DNA of 64,000 nt from Orientallactaga sibirica. Taxonomy: Eukaryota > Chordata > Mammalia > Rodentia > Dipodidae. Location of the stretch: positions 2,026,501 to 2,090,500 of the forward strand of contig JAEOAD010000026.1 in NCBI GenBank assembly GCA_036365145.1. Direction: 5' to 3'. The notes beneath the pieces were generated by a model. It had not been told where the DNA came from. It saw only the letters and a program-made list of their open reading frames with translations, and did not search any database. Position numbers and translations under genes: made by a program. Below, one piece after another: positions 14,009 through 23,012 of this stretch; positions within the stretch are counted from its first letter, which is position 1; each line of letters starts with the position of its first letter.

Positions 14009-17000
14009 AGAGGGACAAATTAATGTACTCTTTTACAAAAATGTTAAATCTTCTAAGAAATTACTAAACAAGCACCAGGTGTCTTGGCTGCAGGGCCATT
14101 TAGTGCTGTCAATGAGACACTAGAGCTTTTACACTCACTGAGGACAACCTCGTAGTTTCTCACTTCTTCATGCACAAGTCACCTGCATCTATACATCTAT
14201 CAATTAACTGACTGCTAACATTACATGTAGCCCTGTGCCAAACTGAATTGTAATTAAAGGCAGAAGCTTTATAACTCATGCACATGTTCTGCTTTAGCCA
14301 CTTGCAGAGGTTTTGTTCTAATGAAATATGCACCTTTTAAAAGCCATGCCAGGTTGACAGCGACTTCTAAACTTCCAGCTGGCATCTCCATGACTCAGTC
14401 ACCTCAGAGCCTAGCTCATTCATCACTAGCATGGTCCCCACGCTGGGACTAGCTCCTGTCCTGTCTGGCCCTCTCTGCTGTGCCCAGTATTACTAACCTT
14501 TTCTCCAGCTATGCTCAAGAGTCCAAGGCCTCCTTACACAGACCACCTGAACTCATGGGCTACCAACCATGGCCAAAAAGTGCTGGCCACAGAATCACCA
14601 AGGATTAAAAACCCACACTAAGGTCCCAAGGTTGCCCAGTGAGGAATGAGAGAGATACCAACCCGGCTCAAGAGCTCATTTCTACCCACTTTGTGCAAAG
14701 CCGGGCCTGCCAGAGCCTTACCTCCCGCAGCAGGTGCGCCTCCAGGAGCTCATGGTAGGCCTTGGCAGACTCCTCAAACCTGTCATGTTTCTGCAGATCC
14801 AAGGCTTTATGGTATAAGGCAAAAGCTTCTGCTTCCTGCAAACCAAGACAGGAGGCATTTTCAGTGGGCCAAAGGAACACAGAGAATCAAAGAGATGTGC
14901 ACAGCATCATAAGAAGTATACATGTGGGGCTGGAGAGATGGTTTAGGAGTGAAGGTGCTTGCCTGAGAAGCCTAAAGACCCATGTTCAACTCTCCAGGTC
15001 CCACATAAGCCAGATGCACAAGGTGAGGCGTGTGCAAGGTCACACATGCGCACAAGGGGGCACATGCATGTGGAGTTCGATTACAGTGGCTAGAGGCCCT
15101 GGAACACCAATTCTCTCTCTCTCTCTCTCGCCCCTCCTCCCTCCCATTCTCTCATTAAAAAAAGAATATATGTGTTCTTCATGAAGCTTCTAAAGTATTT
15201 AGAATTTCCTGAGTAAGACCTCGGGAGGCAGAGGTAGGAGGATCACCATGAGTTCAAGGACACCCTGAGACTACATAGTGAATTCCAGGCCAGCCTGAGC
15301 TAGAGTAAAACCCTACCTCGAAAAAACCAAAAAAAAGAATTTCCTCAGTGGCAGGGTGATACTAGCATTTTCTGGTATTCCTAATAAGCCCCTTTCTACT
15401 GCATCTGAGTCTATGCTAGTAAGACAGGGACTGAGGCCCCTAGACAGCTTTAGGGTAGGGCTAGTAGCTGCATAAACCACTATTAGGGAGTTGGGGTTTC
15501 CAGGTCCCCCACATCACCTCAGCCCAAGTGTGGTGCTGAGAGGAGGGTGCACCCTCCACTCTTGCCCTGTGCACTTCTTTTTGAGCTATGTGGAAATTGA
15601 ATGCAAGGCCTCTTAAATGCTAAATAGAAGCTCCACCACTGAGCCTGAGGAGGGTGACATCCTTCTCCAACAGTCCCACTCTACCTAGTGACATTCCTCA
15701 CAGACCGGGACAGCTGGCAAAGAGACTTCTGAGAGAGAAACACAGAGAGAGAACTCTGGAATTGTCCTGGTTTCTTCCATAAAAGAAGGCCCAAGTGGGT
15801 GAGCATATGTTCTTGCAGATAAAACAAACACAGGAGCAAACCCTTGTTATACCAGGATACAACAGAGGTGTAAAGATAGGAGGGAGAGAGCAGGGAGCGG
15901 GGAAGAAAGACAGAAGGAGGGAGAGAGGGGAGACAAGATCGGAGAGTTACAAGGCAACACAGCAGATATGATCAACACCTTAGAAAGATAAAGCTGGATG
16001 GGGGGGGGGGATGTGCAGGGGCATCTAGCGCAGGAGCAGGATCACAAGCAGCTCCTGACAGGTCTCATCACCATAAGCGAAGGTGGCAGCCACAAACGTC
16101 CCACTACTCCCTGGACACATGGACTTCCGGGACCTCCACACAGCACGGTGCACAGAAAGCTGGCCCCAGCTGGAGAAGCATGCCCTGGGATGGAACAGGC
16201 CTCACGTATTCTTAGAAGATACTGAATTCTCATCAGTGTGACTGACTCCTGAGTGAAACAGGCTCAACATGAGATGGAGAACCAGTCACCCTTCAAAATG
16301 GAATTTCCCCCAGCATCCCAGTAAGGAAATGTGAACGTGCTTAACGTGAGCCTCCACCTACAGAAGTAAGAAGCAAGGTCGAATTCAAAGGAAGATCTTG
16401 AGTACATACCTGAGCCTCCTTCGTCTGGGTTTTGTGACTTTTAAAGCCTCCTTCGTGGTCATCCTCCACTGTGGAGCTGGCATTTAGGGCCGCAATTCGA
16501 ATCTACAAACGGGTTCAGAGGCAGAGCAGTGGTGCTTTCAGACAAACACCATGCTGCTAGAGCACACACCCTGTCCTACCTTGAAAAGCCACCGGTAAGA
16601 GGGCTGGAGAGATGGCTTAGCGGTTAAGGTGCCTGCCTGCTAAGCCTAAGAACACCGGTTCCAATCTCCAGGTCCCACATTTAGCCAGATGCAAAGTAAC
16701 ACAAGGGCGCAATGCCGCACTTGCCCACAAGAGGGCGTATGCACCTGGAGTTCATTCACAGCAGCTGAAAGGCTGCTGGCGAGCCCATTCTCTGTCTTCC
16801 TTTCCCTCTCTTTCATCTAGGAAAATAAGGGTGTGAGCATGACTGGTGGTGAGAACATGCCGGCCTGTGTGGGAAGCACATCCCAGATGTTGCTATTAAG
16901 GAACAGAGAGAGGCTGGGGACACCCCAGTAATCAGTCAACACCATGGGGAGGAAGGATGCTGAGGCCAGCAGGAAAAGATCCTCACCGCACCATGCTGCA

Positions 17001-19350
17001 CTGGCAAAGCAGCCAGGCGTCTGTCCTTACCATACTCAGAGACTCAGCACCACCATGGAGAATCACTTCCCATCACTGGAACACAGCTGTTCCCATCCAC
17101 AAAACCCCTAAAGACAGACAGAAGGGTCCAAACAGAGCCAGAAACACCACAGCACCAATGTCCCACCTGGGTTTTAGAAATAAAATGGGAAAAAAACATA
17201 ATTAGAAGTACATGGACCAGCATGAAGGCTATAAGAGAAGACAGGACTAGAGAACATGGAAAAATTAAACTCTGAGTTGCTCCCAGGAAAGTAAAACACT
17301 GCAGCCCTCCAGATAATAGTCTGGCTGCTCCTCAAATAGAATTAGCATGTATTACCTGAAGTTCCACTCCTGTGGGTCTATTCAAAAGAAAGATATAGGC
17401 TGGGTGTGGTGGCACACACCTTTAATCCCAGCACTCAAGAGGCAGAGGTAGGAGGATCACCGTGAGTTCAAGGCCACCCTGAGACTACATAGTGAATTCC
17501 AGGTTAGCCTGTGCTAGAGTGAAACCCTACCTTGAAAAAAAAAAAAAAGAAAATACATACAACAGCATGTGCCGCCACTCCCAGCTAAAGAATGGTTTTT
17601 CTCATTACTAATAAGAAAAAAGAGGCCGGGTGTGGTAGCACATGCCTTTAATCCCAGCACTTGGGAGACAGAGGTAAGAGGATTGCAGAGTTCGAGGCCA
17701 CCTTGAGACTACACAGTGAATTCCAGGTCAGCCTGAGCTAAAGTGAGACCGTACCTTGAAAGAAAAAGAAAAAGAAAAGGAAGAAAAAAACACCTCATGA
17801 TACATGAAAATAACATAAGTTATCTAGCATTCTAACTTCAGTAGCCATAAATAAAACCAGAGCACATCACAGACACTGGCTATACCCACAATCACCACAG
17901 CTGAGGAGACAGTATGCCACACAATTATTAGATTTACAAAACATAATAATGTGCATATAACTGCAAAGTGTTAACTAAAACCATTCTAAGGATATTTGAT
18001 TTCTTTTTAAAATTCTTGTTTAAAATTGTTTCTTTATTTTAAAAATATTTTATTTATTTGAGAGAGAGAGATAGTCAGACAATGGGTGTGCCCGGGGCCT
18101 CCAGCCACTGCAAACGAATTCCAGGCACATGCACCACCTTATGCACCTGGCTTTACATGGGTACTGGGGAATTGAACCTGGGTCCTTAGGCTTCGCAGGC
18201 AAGTGCTTTAACCAGCTGAGCCATCTCTCCTGCTCCTTATCTGAGAAGGACAGTGAGTATGGTTCCGAATGAACTCAACACATGCACCACTCTGTGCATG
18301 TGGCTTCACTGTGGGTCCTGGGGATTCAAACCCAGGCTGTCAGGCTTTGCAAGCAAGTGCCTCTTCCCGCTGAGCCATCTCCCCAGCCTGGTATAATTCT
18401 ATTTGTAAACCACTGCACATGAATCCCACAGAAGAAACTTTGGCCCCACGGAATCTGTCTGTCCCCACTTACGACCTGTAAGAAAGCCAGGTCCAGAAGA
18501 CTTGAGTGTCTTCACTCCCCCAGCACCCCCTCCCACCCCACACAAACCCAGCCATGTAGACACTCAGGAGGGGCCGGTGAATTAAGTCTAATGTAAACCA
18601 GTCCCCGAGGAGGAAGTGCAGCAGAATGGTCAGGATGCGGGCTGGAGAAATGGCTTAGCAGTTAAGGCGCTTGCCTGCAAAGCCAAAGGACCCAGGTTCG
18701 ATTCCCCAGGACCCACGTAAGCCAGATGCCCAAGGTGGCGCATGCATCTGGAGTTTGTTTGCAGTAGCTGGAAGCCCTGGTGCAACCATTCTCTCTCTCT
18801 CTCTCTGCCTCTTTCCCTCTCTCAAGTAAATATATATGTATTTATTTTATTATATATTTATGTAAATATATTTTTTAAAAGGGGGGGGCTGAGGAGATAG
18901 CTTAGCGGTTAAGGAATTTGCCTGCAAAGCCCAAAGATCCTGGTTCGACTCTCCAGGCCCCACGTAAGCCAGATGCACAAGGGGGCGCATGCGTCTGGAG
19001 TTCGTTTGCAGTGGCTGGAGGCCCTGGCATGTGCCCATTCTCTCTGTCTCTCTCAAATAAATAAATAAATAAAATATATATTAAGAAAAAGAAAACGTCT
19101 CGTTTAAAGCTCCCCCCGGCCTCGGCGCGCACCCCGGGCCGGCCCCAGCCTCACCTGGCCAGGCGCGCGTCCACGGGACCGCAGGCGGGCCGGAGCCCAC
19201 CCCGGGCCGGGGCCGAAAACGCCTCGGGCCTCGCCGTGCCCGACTGCGGCTCGGGGGACGCGGAGGGGCACCCCGCGGCCTGCTCACGTGACCCCACCCC
19301 ATCCCCGCTCCCCAAACCTTTCCTTCCGCCCAGGAACACTCACCGGGCAT
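2514..19350 (-). CDS. CABIN1: CABIN1 (calcineurin-binding protein 1), 5' part: exons 9 to 1
   Basis: Exons, minus strand, in gene order: probable exon 1 ending at 19344, exon 2 16502-16410, 3 14835-14722, 4 11801-11667, 5 9072-8892, 6 7705-7576, 7 6232-6083, 8 4718-4432, 9 2682-2514. All junctions are AG/GT with matching phases and give about 419 uninterrupted residues that I recognise as the N-terminus of the roughly 2,200-residue CABIN1. Exons 3-6 encode the tetratricopeptide-like helical repeats; exon 9 holds a basic nuclear-localisation-like stretch ([10 protein letters not shown]). Known for the family: a nuclear protein that represses calcineurin and MEF2 through its C-terminus (not in this window) and joins HIRA-UBN1-ASF1a in histone H3.3 deposition. 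Exon 10 onward is outside the window. Oddity: exon 2 opens directly with the codons for IRIAALN and no in-frame ATG is visible; the ATG at the end of exon 1 is out of frame. Confidence 0.95.
2683..4431. mobile_element. CABIN1 intron 8: SINE-rich
   Basis: 2,683-3,240 is unique intron sequence with no recognisable element. Then plus-oriented copies: B2-like 3,248-3,425, B1 3,431-3,560, B1 3,586-3,750, B2-like 3,806-3,990, B1 3,991-4,140. 4,150-4,431 is unique. Confidence 0.85.
4432..4718 (-). CDS. CABIN1: CABIN1 coding exon 8
   Basis: 287 nt. Starts with [18 protein letters not shown] and ends in GPAGG at a GGG|GTGAGC donor. The first part is closely conserved; the second half, a Val/Ser/Pro-rich linker, is more diverged from the human protein as I remember it. 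Confidence 0.94.
4719..6082. mobile_element. CABIN1 intron 7: antisense L1 3' end and B1
   Basis: 4,740-5,180 holds degraded sequence, including a B1-like fragment at about 5,040-5,170. 5,186-5,455 is the 3' end of an L1 in minus orientation: on the minus strand it ends in a poly(A) at 5,186-5,196 and matches the segments at 20.2 and 56.2 kb. A minus B1 lies at 5,462-5,628. 5,630-6,080 is unique with nothing seen. Confidence 0.7.
6083..6232 (-). CDS. CABIN1: CABIN1 coding exon 7
   Basis: 150 nt, acceptor TTTTAG, donor AC|GTGGGT. Encodes [15 protein letters not shown] through LVQPIPFFT. The donor was chosen because exon 8 supplies the G that completes Thr and then Trp-Lys, keeping the frame. 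Confidence 0.94.
6233..7575. mobile_element. CABIN1 intron 6: one B1, otherwise unique
   Basis: A plus B1 at about 6,553-6,705. The remainder (6,240-6,550 and 6,710-7,575) is single-copy-looking intron with no convincing coding potential, RNA fold or repeat that I can identify. Confidence 0.75.
7576..7705 (-). CDS. CABIN1: CABIN1 coding exon 6
   Basis: 130 nt, acceptor GCCAG, donor ATG|GTAAGG. Encodes [18 protein letters not shown] through [11 protein letters not shown], part of the N-terminal TPR-like helical region. Confidence 0.95.
7706..8891. mobile_element. CABIN1 intron 5: SINE copies
   Basis: Truncated plus B1 8,091-8,195; older B1-like element 8,335-8,460 with an A tail; plus B2-like 8,577-8,790. 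At 7,960-8,065 a short direct duplication of about 45-50 bp is visible (two copies of a TACAGGTCTCA...GATTAGCCACTG segment). Other bases are unique. Confidence 0.75.
8892..9072 (-). CDS. CABIN1: CABIN1 coding exon 5
   Basis: 181 nt, acceptor TTACAG, donor CAA|GTGAGT. Encodes [20 protein letters not shown] through LYTLSDYT. It contains a canonical TPR helix pair ([16 protein letters not shown]). Confidence 0.96.
9073..11666. mobile_element. CABIN1 intron 4: B4-type SINEs, B1 and B2-like
   Basis: Old B4-type (tRNA head plus B1-like body) copies at about 9,245-9,590 and 9,592-9,900; B1-like 9,901-10,030; another B4-type 10,041-10,545 split by a younger B1 at 10,138-10,280; degraded B1 10,558-10,705; B2-like 10,777-10,990. 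All are in plus orientation. 11,000-11,666 is unique apart from a possible B1 fragment near 11,280-11,395. Confidence 0.7.
11667..11801 (-). CDS. CABIN1: CABIN1 coding exon 4
   Basis: 135 nt, in phase at both ends, acceptor TTTGCAG, donor GAG|GTGTGG. Encodes [20 protein letters not shown] through [11 protein letters not shown]-like: [21 protein letters not shown]. Confidence 0.95.
11802..14721. mobile_element. CABIN1 intron 3: cluster of plus-strand SINEs
   Basis: B1 12,210-12,345 with an (AAAT)n tract to 12,397; B2-like 12,570-12,785, 12,789-13,065, 13,081-13,300; B1 13,310-13,445; B2-like 13,448-13,660; B4-type 13,675-13,972 ending in a (CA)n tract 13,973-14,003. All plus. 14,010-14,720 is unique with nothing recognisable. 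Confidence 0.85.
14722..14835 (-). CDS. CABIN1: CABIN1 coding exon 3
   Basis: 114 nt, in phase, acceptor TTTGCAG, donor GAG|GTAAGG. Encodes [20 protein letters not shown] through LLEAHLLRE, the first TPR-like unit. Confidence 0.95.
14836..16409. mobile_element. CABIN1 intron 2: B2-like and truncated B1, then unique
   Basis: Plus B2-like 14,926-15,165 and a 5'-truncated plus B1 15,219-15,340. 15,345-16,409 is unique, with a purine-rich patch at 15,870-15,940 and a G9 run near 16,000. No gene seen. Confidence 0.75.
16410..16502 (-). CDS. CABIN1: CABIN1 exon 2, first conserved coding exon
   Basis: 93 nt, donor CAG|GTATGT. Encodes [20 protein letters not shown] through KTQTKEAQ. Family members begin Met-Ile-Arg-Ile. 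Here the acceptor reads GTTTGTAG and the next base starts the Ile codon, so the initiator Met is not encoded within this exon as delimited. Confidence 0.92.
16503..19343. mobile_element. CABIN1 intron 1: SINEs
   Basis: Plus B2-like 16,600-16,820 (the longer subfamily with an AAGAGGGCG core), plus B1 17,398-17,555 and 17,625-17,790, minus B2-like 18,035-18,240 and 18,241-18,390, plus B2-like 18,639-18,840 and 18,888-19,085. 16,825-17,395, 17,790-18,030 and 18,395-18,635 are unique. From 19,100 onward the sequence is the CpG island. Confidence 0.85.
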
Positions 19351-19560
19351 CTCCACGGCAACCGGCCCCGTCCGCTCCAGTCCAGACCTTCTTGCGCCGG
19401 CCGGCGGCGCGCCCGACAACAAGGAGCGTTCCCATTGGCTGGCGTGCTGGCGCCCATAGCCAATCAGCGTTCCCCTGCAGGTTCGCAGCGCCCCCTGCAG
19501 GCGGCGCGCTCAAACTCCGGGGCGCGGACATCTGACAGCTGCCGGCTTTCCCCACCCCAC
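19344..19560 (-). promoter_or_regulatory. CABIN1: CABIN1 exon 1 and CpG-island promoter
   Basis: A G+C- and CpG-rich block runs from about 19,100 to 19,560 at the 5' end of CABIN1. A consensus donor G|GTGAGTG follows base 19344, giving the likely exon 1. Its last seven bases are ATGCCCG, an ATG that is out of frame with exon 2. Upstream are an inverted pair of CCAAT boxes (ATTGG 19434-19438 and CCAAT 19460-19464), typical of NF-Y promoters, and a GC-rich CTCF-like motif at 19488-19501. The transcription start itself cannot be read from sequence. Confidence 0.75.
19488..19501 (-). promoter_or_regulatory. Candidate CTCF site upstream of CABIN1
   Basis: GCGCCCCCTGCAGG on the plus strand is the reverse complement of a near-consensus CTCF core. 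It lies just outside the CABIN1 CpG-island promoter. Binding is not shown by sequence. Confidence 0.4.
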
Positions 19561-20159
19561 CCACTCCACCACCCACTCCACCCCGTCCACCACGCCACGA
19601 CTGGGCAGTCCTGGGGCATTTGTGTGATGAGACAGGATCTCATGCTGTAACAGGTTCCCTTTGGCTGGGTTTAGAAGCGAGCAGTCACATCTGGCTACTT
19701 GCAGCACTAGTAAAGGGGCAAGAGTGGCACTGGTCCCCTTAGACCCTAAATGAGATGTCGTACTATTTTGTTTTAATTAAGTGACTTTTGTAGTTTACTT
19801 ATGTATTTATTTATTTATTTACGAACAGAGAGAGACAAAGACGCGAGAGAGAGAGGGAGGGCCTCTAGCCACTGCAAATGAACTCCAAATGCATGTGCCA
19901 CCTTGTGCATCTGGCTTTAAATGGGTACTGGGCAATCGAACCCTGCGTTAGGCTTTGTAGGCAAGCCTTCTTTTATTTCTTATTTATTTGTGAACAGAAA
20001 AAAAAGAGGAATATCAAGAGTGACAGAATGTATGCGCCAGGGCACTGCAAAGGAACTCTAGATGCATCCACCACTCTGTACATTTGGCTTTATGTAGGTA
20101 CTAGGGGATTGAATCCAAGGCTGGAAGCTGGAGAGTCAACTCCCCAGACTCCCGTTTAT

Positions 20160-22130
20160 TATTCCCCCCTTTTAAACTTTATATTGACAGCCTTCATACA
20201 TATACACAGTGTACCCTGATCATAATCCCTTTCCCTACCTTCCTTGGTTCCTCTCTCACAGATTGCCCCCTACACTGGAACCCTTCTTTTCAACTAGTTT
20301 TTTAAAAATATTTTATTTTTATTTCTTTATTTGACAGAGAGAAAGAGAGAGAGAGAGAGAGAAAGAATGGGCGTGCCAGAGCCTCCAGCCACTGCAAACA
20401 AACTCCAGATGCATGTGCCACCTTGTGCATCTGGCTAACGTGGGTCCTGGGGAATCAAACCTAAGTCCTTTGGTTTTACAGGCAAATGCCTTAACTGCTA
20501 AGCTATCTCTCCAACCCCTACTTCCTTTTTTTTTTTTTTTTTTTCAAGGTAGGGTCTCACTCTAAGCCCAGGCTGACCTGGAATTCACTATGTAATCTCA
20601 GGGTGACCTTGAACTCACGGGGATCCTCCTATCTCTGCCTCTTGAGTGCTGGGATTAAAGGCGTGCACCACCACGCCCGGCACTTCTCCTTTTTTTTTTT
20701 TAAGTATTTTTAAAATTTAATTTATATATATATTTTTTAAATTTTATTTTGGTTTTTCGAGGTAGGGTTTCACTCCAGTCCAGGCTGACCTAGAACTCAC
20801 TATGTAGTCTCAGGGTGCCCTCAAACTCACGGTGATCCTCCTACCTCTGCCTCCCGATTGCTGGGATTAAAGGCGTGCGCCACCACACCTGGCTGTCTTT
20901 TCTCCTCACTACACAGTTCTTCCCATGGGTTCCATGTTTGTTGGGTCCCAGGAAGGCTCTGTAGCACATATGGCTGTATGTAGCCCCTTCCACCTGCAAG
21001 AAACTGTAAGCCCACACCTCCATCTCATCTTCCTTTTCTTTCCATTTTCCTTGCCAAATCAGAAGGATAATGCAGAGGCTAGCAACCATATGTCCTTTTC
21101 CCGTGGTCACTCCTCCCTTCTGAGGGCAAAGGTACTTTCTGGGAAGACAGCCTCAGTCACGTGTCACATGTCAGTCATGTGGTTTTTCGAGGTAGGGTGT
21201 CACTCTAACTCAGGCTGACCTGGAATTCACTTGAACTCACGGCAATCCTCCTACCTCTGCCTCCCGAGTGCTGGGATTAAAGAAAGGCGTGTGTCACCAC
21301 GTCCGGCTATTTTTTTAATTTTTATTTATTTACTTATTTTTGGTTTTATTTTTGGAATTCACTATGTAGTCTCAGGCTGGCCTTGAACTCATATTGATTC
21401 TCCTACCTCTACCTCCCAAGGGCTGGTATTAAAGGCATGTGCCAACACATCTGGTTCTCCTTTTTTTTTTGTTTGTTTTTCAAGGTAGGGTCTCACCACT
21501 CTGGCCCAGGCTAACCTGGAATTAACTTTGTAGTCTCAGGGTGGCCTCAAACTCACAGCAATCCTCCTACCTCTACCTCTGCCTCCCAAGTGCTGGGATT
21601 AAAGGCATGTGCCACCACGCCCGGCTGGTTCTCCTTTAAAAAAAAATTGAAATTTTATTTATTTGAGAGAGGGCCTCCTGCCGCTGCAGACAAACTCCAG
21701 GTGCATGTGCTAATTTGCGTACCTGGCTTTACGTGGGTACTGTGGGAACCTGGATCATCAGGCTTTGCAAGCAAGCGCCTTTAACCGCTGAACCATCTCC
21801 CTATCCCTCTTTTCTTTTTCTATTTTGTAATATTAAAAAAAATTTTTTTTGCCTTCATTCTACACAGATTTTGTGTAGGTGGGAACAACAACTGTGAAGT
21901 CATGAATACAATGGCCATTTTGTGTCCAGAAGTGTCCCAAAGTACTCCCCATCCTTTGGCTCTGACATTTTTCCCTACCACCTCTTAGCAATGGTCCCTG
22001 AGCCTTGGAGGGTGTGATGGAGATGTGTCTCAGTGCTGAGCACTCCACCATCACTTCTCAGCAGCTTGATCACATTTTAGTCTCCCCAGTGGTCACGGCC
22101 ATCTGAAAAGAGTAGCTAGCTGCATTCTTG
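20160..22130 (-). mobile_element. L1 3'-region fragments split by SINEs
   Basis: 20,160-20,300 matches the L1 3' UTR segment at 5,186-5,300 (both run from an A tail into a CAACTAG stretch). 21,850-22,130 matches the continuation seen at about 5,330-5,450 (shared TTTTGTGTAGG and CTTTGGCTCT blocks) and resembles rodent Lx-type L1 3' UTRs. I infer one old minus-strand L1 interrupted by several SINE insertions. Exact ends need an alignment. Confidence 0.55.
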
Positions 22131-22998
22131 CTGAGAATCTGGTGTTCTGAAGGCAGTGGAAACATACAGTACGTGGCAAAGGAAGTTGGGGAGTGATTAC
22201 AGTGCTGTGCTCCAAACACAAAGTGGCTGCAGTATTCATGACCTCACAGTGGCTTATGCCACTTACAAAACGTCATATATAAACCCAAACATTTTACAGA
22301 ACTTACTATATGTAAACCAGGAGTGGTGGCGCATGCCTTTAATCCCAGTGCTCGGGAGGCAGAGGTAGGAGGATCGTCATGAGTTTGAGGCCACCCTGAG
22401 ACTACATAATTAATTCTAGGTCAGCCTGGGCCAGAGTGAGACCCTACCTTGAAAAACCAAAAAAAAAAAAAAAAAAATTAAATAACCACTAAGAACTTAC
22501 TATAAATTGCTATAAAAACTGCCTTCGGACTGGAGAGGTGACTCAGCGGTTAAAGCAGTTGCCTGCGAAGCCTAATAATCCAGGTTCGATTCCCCAGTAC
22601 CCACGTAAGCCAGATGCACAAGGTGGTGCATGTGTCTGAAGTTCGTTTGCAGAAGCTGGAGGCCCTGTCACACCCATTCTCTCGTCTCTCTCTCTCTTTC
22701 AAAAAGAAAAAATAAACTACCTTCACTTATGTTCTCCCATGTTCAGCAAGATAACTGGGCGTGAGAGTGACTTGGCATGGATGACACACAGACTAGAATC
22801 TTCAAACACTTCATCAGCCTCCTGAAGGGCACCGTTGGTTGCGCTTTGAAAGTTCAAGTTGGTTCTGAAATCCTTCCTGGGTGTTCTTTCCCCTAACTTC
22901 TGGAAAGGCAGGTACAGGATTAGGGATGCAGAGGTCAGGGGATTTATGTCCACAGTTCCTGCCCCAGCTCAGCGGGCCAGTGAGGTTTCTTCACTCTG

Positions 22999-23012
22999 CC
23001 GCCAGAGGGCAC
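22999..23012 (+). promoter_or_regulatory. Candidate CTCF site between CABIN1 and DDT
   Basis: CCGCCAGAGGGCAC fits 13 of 14 positions of the CTCF core CCASYAGRKGGCRS. It lies in non-repetitive sequence about 3.6 kb upstream of CABIN1 exon 1 and 2.3 kb beyond the DDT poly(A) signal, a plausible place for a domain boundary. Occupancy is unknown. Confidence 0.45.
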
